From Hyphomicrobiales bacterium (GTDB lineage: Bacteria > Pseudomonadota > Alphaproteobacteria > Rhizobiales > Rhizobiaceae): a stretch of 64,000 bases of DNA. The DNA lies in contig UCEZ01000011.1 in the NCBI GenBank assembly GCA_900471525.1, forward strand, positions 156,771-220,770. The letters run 5' to 3'. This document shows, in pieces, positions 27,447 to 36,868 of the stretch; position 1 is the stretch's first letter, and each line of letters opens with the position of its first letter. The translations under genes were made by a program, and so were the position numbers. The notes beneath the pieces are model-generated. The model did not search any database. It had not been told where the DNA came from and saw only the letters and a program-made list of their open reading frames with translations.

Positions 27447-27860
27447 TTATTTTAATACCGCGGTGTGCGGCCCTTCTTGGGTTTGCTTCTTAGCAAGGGA
27501 GCGTTACGTTCCGGGCATGGCACTGCACAGGGCAAGGGGACTTGTCCGGACGTGGGCGGCTTATAAGAGCAAAGGCCCGCAAAAGTCAATTGCCAGCGCG
27601 TAAAAGCTGGGAATAGCGCGGTTTGGGTCGTTTCGAGCAACCTGCAAGTTGCGCCGCGCTATACTTGCGTCCTCAACTCAGGATTGAAAATTAGAATATG
27701 TTAATGTAAGAACATAAACAAACCCCTAAGCGCAGGACACTAGAATTGTTCGGTTTGGGGAAGAGCTTCGTTAACCAACGGAGTCTTAGTGTCCCTCCTT
27801 ATATATAAGCCCGTAAGCTGCCGCTTTCAGGCCTGCTGCCGGTCCAAGGAGATGCGTTCC
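27447..27860. other. Divergent intergenic region rpmH / chemoreceptor
   Basis: 414 bp without a gene. It holds the rpmH promoter on its left side. Closer to the chemoreceptor it is A/T-rich and contains a perfect 6 bp dyad TATGTT-N8-AACATA (27697-27716) and a GTTAACCA octamer around 27770 that resembles a CtrA half site. No sigma-70 promoter was assigned for the chemoreceptor gene. No RNA gene was recognised. Confidence 0.5.
27560..27589 (-). promoter_or_regulatory. Sigma-70 promoter of the rpmH operon
   Basis: On the minus strand TTGACT (27589-27584) is followed after 17-18 bp by TTATAA/TATAAG (27566-27560). This is a close match to the housekeeping consensus, placed so that transcription starts about 105 bp upstream of rpmH. 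Confidence 0.7.
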
Positions 27861-29870
27861 ATGAAAATTCGAGGCAAGATTTATCTCATCGTCGGCGTGA
27901 TGAGCTTGATCGCACTGGCGGTGACCGGCATGGCCCTGACAGTGATTACGCAATACAATTCAAGGCTTGTCCAGTTCGACAATGCCTCGGATCGCGCCTT
28001 CAACGGCGAGCGCCTGAACCGCCTCGTCACGGGGGTGGTCATGGAAGCGCGCGGCATCTATGCGGCGCCGACGGTCGAGAAATCGAAAAGCTTTGCCGAA
28101 GGCCTGATGAAGAACCTTGGGAAGATCGATACTCTTTTGGCCGATTGGCGACCGCTGGTTCCCGCCGAGCAACTGCCGGCATTCGATGCCGTCGTCAAGC
28201 GTGCTGCCGAGTTCCGCACGTTCCGCACCGAGACCGCGCGCCTGAGCCAGGAAGTCTCGCCGCAGGCAGCCAACGAGCAGGGCAACAACGAACTCAACCG
28301 CGCCAACCGGAAGGCTTTCCAGGCCGAGATCGATGCCATCGTCGACACAGACCGTGCAGCGCTTGAAGCCATTCAGGCGGAAGTCAGCGCCATCCAGCAG
28401 CAGATGATCCTGATCGTCTTGCTGACGGCTGGCTTCGGTCTCGCGGTCGGTATCGGCACGGCGTTCTACATCGGCACCAAGGAACTGAGCCAGCCGATCC
28501 TCAAATTGACCGGAACGATGAAACAGCTGGCAGAGGGCGACCTTGACGCCGATGTGCCGTTCTCGGGTCGCAAGGACGAGATCGGCGAAATGGCAAGCGC
28601 TGTTGAAGTCTTCAAGCGCAACGGTCTTGCCGTGCGCGAACTGAACGCGCAGGAAACCGCGCTGCGGGAAAAGAGCGCCGATCTCCAGTCGAGCATCGCC
28701 GTCGTCGTCTCGGCTGCTGCTGCTGGCGATTTCACCCAGCGGATCAACAAGGACTACGGCAACGCCGACCTCAACCGCTTTGCCGCCAGCGTCAACGAAT
28801 TGGTTGATGGAGTCGATAGCGGCGTCAACGAAACCCGTCGCGTCATCGCCAGCCTTGCGGTCGGCGATCTCACGCAGAATATGAACGGCAAATTCCAGGG
28901 TGCCTTTGCCGAACTGCAGCAGAACGTCAACGATTCGCTTTCCACCCTGCAGAACACCCTGCGCGAAGTCCGCACCACGACGGACTCGATCAACGGCAAT
29001 TCGTCCGAACTCCGCTCCGCTGCCGACGACCTGTCCAGGCGCACCGAACAGCAGGCCGCAGCGCTCGAACAGACATCGGCGGCGCTCGAGGAAATCACCG
29101 CCGCAGTCCGCAACTCGACCGACCGGGCGCAGGAAGCGACCGTCATGGTCACCGAAGCCAAGCAGAGCGCTGCGCAATCCGGCGAAGTCGTGCGCAAGGC
29201 CGTCGATGCCATGGGCCGGATCGAGCAGGCCTCCAGCGAGATCGGCCAGATCACCAATGTGATCGACGAGATCGCCTTCCAGACCAACCTTCTGGCGCTC
29301 AACGCCGGCGTCGAAGCCGCGCGTGCCGGCGATGCCGGCAAGGGCTTTGCTGTTGTCGCCCAGGAAGTCCGCGAGCTTGCCCAGCGTGCGGCAAGTGCCG
29401 CCAAGGACATCAAGGGGTTGATCGCAAAATCGGGGGCCGAAGTTTCGACCGGCGTCAAGCTGGTGCAGGAAACCGGCCAGGTTCTCGGCCAGATCGAGAC
29501 ACGGGTCTTGAGCATCAACGATCACATCCACTCGATCGCCACCGCAGCCCGCGAGCAGTCGACCGGTCTCGGCGAAGTCAGCACCGCCGTCAACCAGATG
29601 GACCAGGTGACCCAGCAGAACGCCGCGATGGTCGAGGAAGCCAATGCCGCGACGCACAAGCTTTCCGCCGAAGCCGACAGCCTTGCGCGGTTGATCTCGC
29701 ACTTCAAGCTGGACGAAACAGCACAGCTTCGTGTTGTCGCTGCCCCGGTTCGGGAACATACACGCCCCGTTGCTTCGCCCGCCCGCAAGATGATGGGAAC
29801 CGTCGCGCGCGCCTTCGGCGGCGGGTCGGCAAGTGCCGCTGTTTCGAAGGACAACTGGGAAGAATTCTGA
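27861..29870 (+). CDS. Methyl-accepting chemotaxis protein
   Basis: A 669-residue chemoreceptor with TM1 at residues 7-30, a mostly helical periplasmic domain (31-180), TM2 at about 182-205 and a HAMP domain (206-258). A second HAMP-like segment and the long coiled-coil signalling domain follow; the tip reads [20 protein letters not shown]. The protein ends in NWEEF, which matches the C-terminal NWETF-type tether for CheR/CheB, so it should be an efficiently adapted receptor. The ATG at 27861 has AAGGAG at good spacing; the ATG at 27852 abuts the Shine-Dalgarno. The ligand is unknown. No che genes are adjacent. Confidence 0.95.
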   Translation: MKIRGKIYLIVGVMSLIALAVTGMALTVITQYNSRLVQFDNASDRAFNGERLNRLVTGVVMEARGIYAAPTVEKSKSFAEGLMKNLGKIDTLLADWRPLVPAEQLPAFDAVVKRAAEFRTFRTETARLSQEVSPQAANEQGNNELNRANRKAFQAEIDAIVDTDRAALEAIQAEVSAIQQQMILIVLLTAGFGLAVGIGTAFYIGTKELSQPILKLTGTMKQLAEGDLDADVPFSGRKDEIGEMASAVEVFKRNGLAVRELNAQETALREKSADLQSSIAVVVSAAAAGDFTQRINKDYGNADLNRFAASVNELVDGVDSGVNETRRVIASLAVGDLTQNMNGKFQGAFAELQQNVNDSLSTLQNTLREVRTTTDSINGNSSELRSAADDLSRRTEQQAAALEQTSAALEEITAAVRNSTDRAQEATVMVTEAKQSAAQSGEVVRKAVDAMGRIEQASSEIGQITNVIDEIAFQTNLLALNAGVEAARAGDAGKGFAVVAQEVRELAQRAASAAKDIKGLIAKSGAEVSTGVKLVQETGQVLGQIETRVLSINDHIHSIATAAREQSTGLGEVSTAVNQMDQVTQQNAAMVEEANAATHKLSAEADSLARLISHFKLDETAQLRVVAAPVREHTRPVASPARKMMGTVARAFGGGSASAAVSKDNWEEF

Positions 29871-29899
29871 TCCGGTTGTAAGGACAGAGCTTGAACGAC

Positions 29900-29934
29900 A
29901 ATCCCGCGGTGATCCAGTATCGCCGCGGGATTTT
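29900..29934 (+). terminator. Intrinsic terminator after the chemoreceptor gene
   Basis: AATCCCGCGG pairs with CCGCGGGATT across a 13 nt loop, followed by a short T run (TTTT overlapping the stem end). It lies 30 bp after the chemoreceptor stop and upstream of the TVP38 gene. Confidence 0.85.
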
Positions 29935-30013
29935 GCGTTCGATCACGGCGACGTTTTTTACCGCGATCATTCGTTATTGGTTCCGGCAGCGCTTTCCTTC
30001 TAATGCTGCTGCG

Positions 30014-30838
30014 ATGAAACAGGATGATCAGAAAAGGCGGCATCTGAACGTGGAGAGCCATCGGATAGCACCAGTGGCGAGCGCCGAGGCTACGGAGCCT
30101 TCGCAGCCGCTTGTCCTGCGTGTCCTGCCGCTTGTCTTGCTCGCGCTGGGTCTTGCCGCGGCTTATGGTTTGGGCTGGCATCGTTATGTTTCGCTTACCT
30201 GGCTGGCCGACCAGCGCGAGGTGCTGCTGGATATGGTCGGGCGCCATCCGCTGACGGCCGCAGCGCTGTTTTTTATCGTCTATGTCGTCGTCGTGGCGCT
30301 GTCGGTTCCGGCGGCCTCTGTGCTGACCATTTTTGCCGGCTTCCTGTTCGGCTGGCTGACCGGCGGCATTATCGTCGTCGCCGCTGCCACCGTCGGCTCC
30401 TGCATTCTGTTTGCCGGCGCGCGCACGGTGTTCGGCGATATCCTGCGGCGGCGGGCAGGCCCGTTCCTCAGCAGGTTTTCCGAAGGGTTTACGAGGAACG
30501 CCTTCAGCTACCTGCTGGTTTTGCGCCTCGCTCCGGTCTTTCCTTTCTTCGCGGTCAATATCGCCCCCGCCTTCTTCGCCGTCAGCTTGCGGACGTTTGC
30601 CTTGGCCACCGTCGTCGGCATCATTCCGGGAACTTTCGCCTATACCTGGCTTGGCTGCGGCTTCGAACAGGCCATCGGCAATGCGATGGATGAGGGCCGG
30701 CCCCTGCTTATGTCCGACTTCCTGACGCCGGAACTGACATTCGCCTTCATGGCGCTGGCCTTCATTGCCGCGCTGCCGCTTCTCGTGCAGTTTGTCCGCG
30801 AAAAGCGGCAGGTGGCGGACGATCGTGGAAAAGACTGA
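30014..30838 (+). CDS. TVP38/TMEM64 (VTT/DedA-like) membrane protein
   Basis: A 274-residue inner-membrane protein with the VTT domain. It has a helix at ~33-53, a helix at ~80-100, the re-entrant FAGFLFGWLTGG segment (107-118), the LRLAPVFPFFAVN motif (170-182) and C-terminal helices. Relatives are DedA-like and may act as lipid scramblases or transporters. The ATG at 30014 is chosen because the longer upstream frame runs through the terminator. The MerA-like gene starts inside its last codons (GTG 30825, 14 bp overlap), so the two are translationally coupled. Confidence 0.85.
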   Translation: MKQDDQKRRHLNVESHRIAPVASAEATEPSQPLVLRVLPLVLLALGLAAAYGLGWHRYVSLTWLADQREVLLDMVGRHPLTAAALFFIVYVVVVALSVPAASVLTIFAGFLFGWLTGGIIVVAAATVGSCILFAGARTVFGDILRRRAGPFLSRFSEGFTRNAFSYLLVLRLAPVFPFFAVNIAPAFFAVSLRTFALATVVGIIPGTFAYTWLGCGFEQAIGNAMDEGRPLLMSDFLTPELTFAFMALAFIAALPLLVQFVREKRQVADDRGKD

Positions 30839-32267
30839 CGGCGTGACAACGGTTCTTTCTCCCGACATCTGTGTGATAGGCGCCGGTTCGGCGGGCCTTT
30901 CGGTTGCCGCCGGCGCTGCCGCCTTCGGGGTGCCGGTCGTGCTGATCGAGCGCGGCCGCATGGGCGGCGATTGCCTGAACTACGGCTGCGTGCCCTCCAA
31001 GGCGCTGATCGCCGCCGCGCGGCACGCACATGCGGTGCGCAAGGCAGCTGAATTCGGGGTTATTGCGGGCGAATCGACGATTGATTTCGAAAAGGTACAT
31101 GTGCATGTCCGCTCGGTGGTCGACGCGATCGCGCCGAATGATTCGGTCGAACGGTTCACCGCCATGGGCGTCAGGGTGATCGAGGCCGAGGCACGGTTTA
31201 TCGACCGCGATACCGTGACCGCTGGCCGGCTGACCATTCGCGCCCGCCGGTTCGTGATCGCCACCGGGTCCTCGACCATCATTCCGCCCATTCCCGGGCT
31301 CGCTGACATCGACTACCTCACAAACGAAACCCTTTTCGACCTGACGCGTCTGCCGGAGCACCTGATGATCATCGGTGCAGGCCCGATCGGCATGGAGATG
31401 GCGCAGGCCTACAAGCGGCTGGGTGCGAGGGTCACTGTCGTGGATGAGGCAAGAGCGCTTGCGAAGGAAGATCCGGAAATGACGCGGATCGCGCTCGACC
31501 GGTTGCGTGACGAAGGCATCGCCATTTTTGAAAACAGCCGTGTTCTCTCAGTCGAAAAATCGGTGGCGGGCGTGCGGCTGCAGTGCGAGACAGAGATGGG
31601 CCCCATGACCATAGACGGCAGCGCCCTGCTTCTCGCCACCGGGCGCAAGGGCAACATCTCCGGGCTCGACCTCGAGGCCGCCGGTATTGCCGTGACTTCG
31701 ACAGGCATTGCGGTCGATGGCAGCCTGCGCACGAACAATCGCCGTGTCTATGCGATCGGTGATGCGGCGGGCGGGCTGCAATTCACCCATGCCGCTAATT
31801 ATCACGCATCGCTGGTGCTTCGCGAAATCCTGTTCCGGCTGCCGGCGCGAGAAAATCGGAACATCGTACCCCGCGCGACCTTCACCGATCCGGAAATCGC
31901 CGCCGTCGGCCTTGGAGAGGATGAGGCGCGCAAGCGGCACGGTCAGGTGGCCGTCCTGCGTTGGCCCTATGCTGAAAACGATCGCGCCCAGGCGGAGCGT
32001 GCCACGGGAGGGCTGATCAAGGTCATCGCCAGCAAGCGTGGGAAAGTTCTCGGCGTCAGCATTGTCGGGGCAGGGGCGGCCGAGATGATCAATCTGTGGT
32101 CGATCGTGATCGCCAATGGCCAGGCGCTTCGCCACCTGCGCAACGCCGTAGCGCCCTATCCGACCATGACGGAGATTGGAAAACGCGCGGTCATCGCCTA
32201 TTATACGCCCCTAACACGAAAGCCGTTCGTCCGAGCCATCATCAGGCTGTTGCGGCGCTTCGGCTAA
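30825..32267 (+). CDS. FAD-dependent disulfide oxidoreductase, mercuric-reductase-like
   Basis: A 480-residue pyridine nucleotide-disulfide oxidoreductase. The FAD motif VIGAGSAGLS (17-26), redox-active GGDCLNYGCVPSK (Cys50/Cys55), NAD motif MIIGAGPIGMEMA and FAD segment RVYAIGDAAGG are clear. The C-terminal catalytic HPTxxE of glutathione/lipoamide enzymes reads YPTMTE; tyrosine there is a MerA-like trait. It lacks the heavy-metal N-domain and the C-terminal Cys pair of true MerA, so mercury reduction is unlikely. Starts at GTG 30825 or GTG 30843. It is coupled to a TVP38 gene, a pairing also seen in other bacteria. Confidence 0.88.
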   Translation: MEKTDGVTTVLSPDICVIGAGSAGLSVAAGAAAFGVPVVLIERGRMGGDCLNYGCVPSKALIAAARHAHAVRKAAEFGVIAGESTIDFEKVHVHVRSVVDAIAPNDSVERFTAMGVRVIEAEARFIDRDTVTAGRLTIRARRFVIATGSSTIIPPIPGLADIDYLTNETLFDLTRLPEHLMIIGAGPIGMEMAQAYKRLGARVTVVDEARALAKEDPEMTRIALDRLRDEGIAIFENSRVLSVEKSVAGVRLQCETEMGPMTIDGSALLLATGRKGNISGLDLEAAGIAVTSTGIAVDGSLRTNNRRVYAIGDAAGGLQFTHAANYHASLVLREILFRLPARENRNIVPRATFTDPEIAAVGLGEDEARKRHGQVAVLRWPYAENDRAQAERATGGLIKVIASKRGKVLGVSIVGAGAAEMINLWSIVIANGQALRHLRNAVAPYPTMTEIGKRAVIAYYTPLTRKPFVRAIIRLLRRFG

Positions 32268-32286
32268 GGCGGCGGATGCGCACAAG

Positions 32287-33768
32287 ATGACGGCAGGCAC
32301 GACAGACACCCCGGGCGTTCAAAATCAGCCGGCTCGCGCCGGCTTCTTTCGTGGCCTTTCCGGCAAGCTGCTGCTTTTGACCGTCTTCTTCGTCATGCTC
32401 GCCGAAGTGTTGATTTTCGTACCCTCCGTCGCCAACATGCGCATCCGCTGGCTGGAAGACCGGCTGAATACTGCCGCCGCGGCCGGCGTCGTCGTCGATG
32501 GCCTGCAGGATGTGCAATTGTCGCGTCCGGTGCAGGAGGAAACCCTGATGGCGACCGGCACCAAGGCGATCGTGCTCCGGCGCAAGGAAGAATCGCGACT
32601 GATCGCGGCGGAGGATATGCCGCCGGAAGTTGACGCCCAGTACGACGTCGCGGCGATGACGCCGCTTGTTGCCATCCGTGATGCCTTCGACACGCTGCTG
32701 TTCGGCGGCGACAAGGTCGTGAGAATCTATGGGCCGGTCGGCGACAGCGATGCCATCATTGAGGTTGTGATGGAGGATGCGAGCCTGCGCAAGGCGATGC
32801 TGATCTATTCGCGGAATGTCTTTTTCCTGTCGATCGTCATCTCGTTGTTCACCGCCACCTTGATTTTCCTGGCGATCAACCGGCTGATGATCGTGCCGAT
32901 CCGCCGGATGACTACCAACATGCAGGACTTTTCCGCCGAACCGTCCGATCCCGCTCGGGTGCTGGCGCCGGCACCGGGCCGCGACGAACTCTCCGTTGCC
33001 GGCCAGCACCTTTCAGCCATGCAGCAGCAATTGCAGAAGACGCTGAAGCAGCAGAAGAACCTTGCCGATCTGGGTCTCGCGGTCTCCAAGATCAATCACG
33101 ATATGCGCAACATCCTGGCGTCGGCGCAATTGATCTCCGACCGTCTCGCCGATGTCGACGATCCGATCGTCAAGCGTTTCGCCCCGACACTTCTGCGCAC
33201 CATCGACCGCGCCGTGGGTTATACCACCGAAGTCCTCTCCTACGGCCGCACGACCGAGCCTGAGCCGCATCGCCGCTTCGTCAAATTGCGGCCACTGGTG
33301 AGCGACGTCGGCGAAATGCTGGCGATCGATCCGAATGCCGGCATCGAGTTCCAGATCCAAATCCCCGACGACCTGCAGGTCGACGCCGACAGCGAACAAT
33401 TGTTCCGCGTCGTCCACAATATCTGCCGCAACGCCGTGCAGGCGCTGATGAACGATCATGCCGACAGCGGTTCTCCCCGCACGGTCAGCGTCTCGGCAAT
33501 GCGCACCGGCAGCGTCGTCAGCATTTCCGTCGATGACACCGGCCCCGGCATGCCGCCTAAGGCCCGCGAAAACCTGTTCGCCGCCTTCCGTGGCTCGGCC
33601 CGTTCGGGCGGTACGGGTCTGGGGCTGGCCATTGCCCGCGAACTCGTGCTCGCCCATGGCGGCACGATCGCGCTGGTGGAGAAACCGACTCCCGGCACGC
33701 TCTTTCGCATCGAACTGCCTGATCGTCCCGTGCCTCTTGATGCCTTCCGCTCGAAGGCCCGGCAGTGA
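32287..33768 (+). CDS. Orphan HAMP-type sensor histidine kinase
   Basis: A 493-residue membrane histidine kinase. TM1 (~27-47), a periplasmic domain (~48-172), TM2 (~175-197) and a HAMP-like region (~198-250) precede the dimerisation helix with the phospho-accepting His271 in KINHDMRN. The ATPase domain has the N box HNICRNAVQAL, G1 DDTGPGMPP and G2 GGTGLGLAI. No response regulator lies nearby. It begins 19 bp after the flavoprotein gene, so it is likely the third gene of that operon. It is followed by 198 bp and then the tRNA gene. Confidence 0.9.
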   Translation: MTAGTTDTPGVQNQPARAGFFRGLSGKLLLLTVFFVMLAEVLIFVPSVANMRIRWLEDRLNTAAAAGVVVDGLQDVQLSRPVQEETLMATGTKAIVLRRKEESRLIAAEDMPPEVDAQYDVAAMTPLVAIRDAFDTLLFGGDKVVRIYGPVGDSDAIIEVVMEDASLRKAMLIYSRNVFFLSIVISLFTATLIFLAINRLMIVPIRRMTTNMQDFSAEPSDPARVLAPAPGRDELSVAGQHLSAMQQQLQKTLKQQKNLADLGLAVSKINHDMRNILASAQLISDRLADVDDPIVKRFAPTLLRTIDRAVGYTTEVLSYGRTTEPEPHRRFVKLRPLVSDVGEMLAIDPNAGIEFQIQIPDDLQVDADSEQLFRVVHNICRNAVQALMNDHADSGSPRTVSVSAMRTGSVVSISVDDTGPGMPPKARENLFAAFRGSARSGGTGLGLAIARELVLAHGGTIALVEKPTPGTLFRIELPDRPVPLDAFRSKARQ

Positions 33769-33966
33769 TTGCAAGGCCCTCGAAGCGCCCGCCATTGTCC
33801 TCAAGCCCACGCTATGGAAAGGTTTGGCCCCGGAATCCATCCACAGTTTCAAAGGTATAAGTGAGCACTTTCATCAAAAAAGAAAATTTTTGCCGAAATA
33901 CGCTTGCATTCCCCGGTTGGACGTTTTAGAGGATCGCCACGCAAGCGGTTGACGCCGCAGCGACAC

Positions 33967-34043
33967 GCACCCGTAGCTCAGCTGGATAGAGCATCAGACT
34001 ACGAATCTGAGGGTCGGACGTTCGAATCGTTCCGGGTGCGCCA
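33967..34043 (+). tRNA. tRNA-Arg(ACG)
   Basis: A complete 77 nt cloverleaf: acceptor stem GCACCCG/CGGGTGC with encoded CCA, D arm GCTCAGCTGGATAGAGC, and anticodon stem TCAGA/TCTGA. The loop is CTACGAA (anticodon ACG at 34001-34003) and the T arm contains GTTCGAATC. The anticodon adenosine should be deaminated to inosine to read CGU, CGC and CGA. A T-rich stretch follows the CCA. Confidence 0.98.
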
Positions 34044-34183
34044 TTTTTCCCCACGTTCCAACAAAGATAACAGGCTAAAGCGTAGCTTTCGGCAAGCGCG
34101 TGAGATGAAGCACGTTGGGCCACCGCCACCAGCGTCAGGCCCGCGTCGGCCGTCGCTGAGGCGTGCGGCCGATTTCGTGACGT

Positions 34184-34654
34184 TTACGGCAGGTGGCTGA
34201 AGCGGGCGATCCGTGCGTCCTTCATCAGGTTGCGAAAGTTAGGTCCGCTGACATGCACCAATGTCCTGTGGTCACCGCCTTCGAAATAGACGTCGCTGGC
34301 GTTGCCGAGGCTTTCGTCGAGGATGACAGGCACATCGTAGGCTGATCCGACGGGTGGCACCGCACCAATGTCGCAATCGGCGAAAAGCGAACTGACCTCC
34401 TCCTCCGAGGCGAGGCCAAGGCGCCTGTTCATTACATCCTGCAATGTGGAGAGCTCGATCCGGTGTGTGCTCGGAACAACGGCGACGACGTACCCCATTT
34501 CGTGATGCACGACCACCGATTTGGCCAGCCTGCTGCCTGGAACATGCGCCGCCAGCGCCGACTGGCTGGTTGTTGCCGTGCGGTGATGAGCGACGGTGTC
34601 GTAGGCGATGCCCTCGCCGTCGATATAGTCCTGAAGTTTCCTTGCGATCGTCAT
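34184..34654 (-). CDS. YbaK/EbsC-family aminoacyl-tRNA deacylase
   Basis: A 156-residue protein of the YbaK/ProX editing-domain family. Such proteins hydrolyse mischarged aminoacyl-tRNAs (for example Cys- or Ala-tRNA-Pro). Family features are the HHRTATTSQSALAAHVPGSRLAKSVVVHH region, with the conserved lysine of the editing pocket, and the AVPPVGSAYDVPVILDE loop. The ATG at 34654 has AGGAGGTG six bases upstream, better than a GTG at 34663. The nearby tRNA gene is on the other strand and probably unrelated. Confidence 0.85.
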   Translation of the reverse strand: MTIARKLQDYIDGEGIAYDTVAHHRTATTSQSALAAHVPGSRLAKSVVVHHEMGYVVAVVPSTHRIELSTLQDVMNRRLGLASEEEVSSLFADCDIGAVPPVGSAYDVPVILDESLGNASDVYFEGGDHRTLVHVSGPNFRNLMKDARIARFSHLP

Positions 34655-34794
34655 CGTAGGCACCTCCTATGTTGCGCCGTGACGCATAGAGAGAACGACA
34701 TTTTCCTCTCATCACCCGCGAAGTCAACGATGAATGGACAGCCACAGAGGCAGGCGATGGTTCGGTCGACCGGCGATGCCAGGGCAAGCCGCAG

Positions 34795-35037
34795 CTACGG
34801 CTTGCGCCGCAGCGCCTCGATCAGCGTGCGTGTCTTCCCGGTGGCGTAGACAATGTCTTCGCGCTCGAGATGCACGGTGATCTCGACATCTTTCCAGCCA
34901 GCGCCATTGTCGCGGGCAAAGATCACGGCCTCTTCCAGCGATGCAAAGACTGACGCCGGTGTGCCGGCAACCCAGAACTGCACGGAGCATTCCGCGTCTG
35001 AGTAATTGGCGAGTGCCTTGATCGGATCAAAAGCCAT
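34795..35037 (-). CDS. Small conserved-looking protein of unknown function
   Basis: An 80-residue acidic/amphipathic protein (MAFDPIKALANYSDAECSVQ...) with codon use like its neighbours and a clean ATG at 35037. No known domain was recognised. It sits between DUF1810 and YbaK genes on the same strand, with gaps of 163 and 140 bp, so it is probably its own transcription unit. The sequence WVAGTPASVFASLEEAVIFARDNG suggests a small alpha/beta fold. Confidence 0.65.
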   Translation of the reverse strand: MAFDPIKALANYSDAECSVQFWVAGTPASVFASLEEAVIFARDNGAGWKDVEITVHLEREDIVYATGKTRTLIEALRRKP

Positions 35038-35200
35038 GCGGTTCTCCGGTGGTTTGCTGCGTTGCTGACCTGTCGACTGAACGCGTCGACAATGCTGCTA
35101 TAACCGGAAAAGGCCGCCCGGTCTCCCCGGTGTAACCCTCCATAGACAATCCAGGGCTCCGGCATCGTTCTGTAGGCCATGCCAGCCACAAACGGGCCGT

Positions 35201-35629
35201 CTAGCCGCCCGCGAGAATCTCCAGCGTCCGGGCATCGGCTTCGCCGCCGAAATAGCGCTCGACCGCAGTCCGGAACGGCTCGGGGTCGGTTGCCGCTTCG
35301 CGAAACAGGGTCATCGACGAGCGGAGCTTCATATCGTCGGGCGAGCCGAAGATCTGATGGGCTGTGCGATTGCGCACCGCGTTGATCGTGCGCGTGCATT
35401 GCACGAGACGGCTGCCGAGCAGCGGATGGGTAAGGTAGACGCGGGCCTCGTCGAGGCCTGAAATCGCGAAACGAATGGCGGTCGGGGAATGGCCAAGACC
35501 TGCGACCTGCGGGAAAATGAACCACATCCAGTGGCTCTCCTTGCGGCCATGTTCCAATTCGCGAAGGGCGGTCTCATAGACCGGCTCCTGCGCCTCGATG
35601 AAGCGGGAAAGGTGGTACGGATCGTTCAT
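35201..35629 (-). CDS. DUF1810 family protein
   Basis: A 142-residue protein with the DUF1810 pattern: an N-terminal FIEAQEPVYETALREL helix, the SHWMWFIFPQVAGLG core and DEARVYLTHPLLGSRLVQC. The family is widespread in proteobacteria and its function is not established. The ATG at 35629 has AGGTG at proper spacing, whereas a GTG at 35638 is too close. It follows the aldo/keto reductase gene by 64 bp in the same direction. Confidence 0.88.
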   Translation of the reverse strand: MNDPYHLSRFIEAQEPVYETALRELEHGRKESHWMWFIFPQVAGLGHSPTAIRFAISGLDEARVYLTHPLLGSRLVQCTRTINAVRNRTAHQIFGSPDDMKLRSSMTLFREAATDPEPFRTAVERYFGGEADARTLEILAGG

Positions 35630-35693
35630 ACGCGGCACCTCCGAACATCCAGGAAAGAGGCGGCGCAGGATTGTCCAGCGCCGCCTCGTTACT

Positions 35694-36680
35694 CTACCAC
35701 TTCTGGTGAACGTGCACCTTGATCAAACGCTCATAGACGTCGGCAAGTTCCGCCAGCGTTTCCTCGGGGATCGCGGGAAGGTCGCTGGCGGCGGCATTCG
35801 CCTGGGCCTGGGCTTCGTTGCGGGCGCCGGGGATGACGACGGAGACCGCGGGGCTCTGGAGGATCCAGGCAAGCGCGAACTGCGCCATGGAAATACCCTG
35901 CGGCACCAACGGCCGAACCTGCTCGACTGCTTCCAGCGCAACATCCAGCGGCACGCCGGCGAAGGTTTCGCCGACATCGAAGAACTCGCCGTGACGGTTG
36001 AATTTGCGATGGTCGTCATCGGCGAACTTGGTGTCGGCGGTGATCTTCCCGGAAAGGAGGCCCGATGCCAGCGGCACGCGGACGATGATCCCGACATTCT
36101 TCTTCTGCGCCTGTTCGAAGAACAGGTCGTGCGGGCGCTGGCGGAAGATGTTGTAGATGATCTGGATCGTAGCGACGCCCGGATATTCGATTGCCTTCAG
36201 CGCTTCCTCGACGTTCGACACAGAGACGCCATAGTTGCGGATCTTGCCCTTCACGATGAGATCGTCCAGCGCGCCGAACATCTCCGGCCGGTAGAACACT
36301 TCCGTCGGCGGGCAATGCAGCTGCACGAGATCGAGCGTTTCGACGCCGAGATTGGCGAGGCTCCGGTCGATGAAGGCTTCGATGTTGGCGCCGGTGTAAC
36401 CATCGGCCACATGCGGGCTCAGACGACGGCCGGCCTTGGTGGCGACGAACGGCTTGTCGCCGCCGCGTTCCTTGAGCACGGACGCGATGATCTTTTCCGA
36501 GCGGCCGTCGCCATAGACGTCCGCCGTGTCGATGAAGGTGACGCCAGCGTCGAGCGCAGCATTCAGCGCGCGCTTGCCATCTTCCTCCGAAACGTCGCCC
36601 CAGGCGCCGCCGATCTGCCAGGCGCCGAAGCCGATTTCGGAAATCGTGGCGCCGGTGCGCCCCAAAGTTCTGTTTTTCAT
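35694..36680 (-). CDS. Aldo/keto reductase
   Basis: A 328-residue NADPH-dependent aldo/keto reductase with intact tetrad: Asp51 and Tyr56 (FIDTADVYGDG), Lys82 (VATKAG) and His122 (LVQLHCPP). The C-terminal cofactor loop SVVIPGARNEAQAQAN is present. Cytosolic; substrate unknown. It is distinct from the enzyme at 5103-6149, with a shorter chain and a different N-terminal loop. Its upstream region has a GGCGGC-GAA-GCCGCC hairpin near the start. Confidence 0.92.
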   Translation of the reverse strand: MKNRTLGRTGATISEIGFGAWQIGGAWGDVSEEDGKRALNAALDAGVTFIDTADVYGDGRSEKIIASVLKERGGDKPFVATKAGRRLSPHVADGYTGANIEAFIDRSLANLGVETLDLVQLHCPPTEVFYRPEMFGALDDLIVKGKIRNYGVSVSNVEEALKAIEYPGVATIQIIYNIFRQRPHDLFFEQAQKKNVGIIVRVPLASGLLSGKITADTKFADDDHRKFNRHGEFFDVGETFAGVPLDVALEAVEQVRPLVPQGISMAQFALAWILQSPAVSVVIPGARNEAQAQANAAASDLPAIPEETLAELADVYERLIKVHVHQKW

Positions 36681-36868
36681 GTCTTAATCCTCGCCGGCGG
36701 CGAAGCCGCCCCAAATCCCCGCCTGTTTTGGACGGGAAACCTTGTTTACCCGTCGTTTCTATTCCGAATATGACAGGCTGGCCAGCATTCAATCTTTCGG
36801 AAGATGTGTGGTTTGAAGAAAATCATTCTTGTTTTCAAGGTGTTATAATCGAACCCGTCGGGACGATA

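Noticed and set aside
27760..27780. CtrA binding site upstream of the chemoreceptor
   Set aside because: Only one half-site-like GTTAACCA is visible without the second half at correct spacing.
27960..29759. A 599-codon open frame antisense to the chemoreceptor
   Set aside because: A shadow of the receptor's codon bias; the plus-strand product has full chemoreceptor architecture.
30825..32267. Mercury resistance (mer) operon
   Set aside because: The flavoprotein lacks MerA metal-binding ends, and no merR, merT or merP is present.
33967..34043. tRNA-Arg as an integration site for a mobile element
   Set aside because: No integrase or duplicated tRNA 3' end was found downstream.
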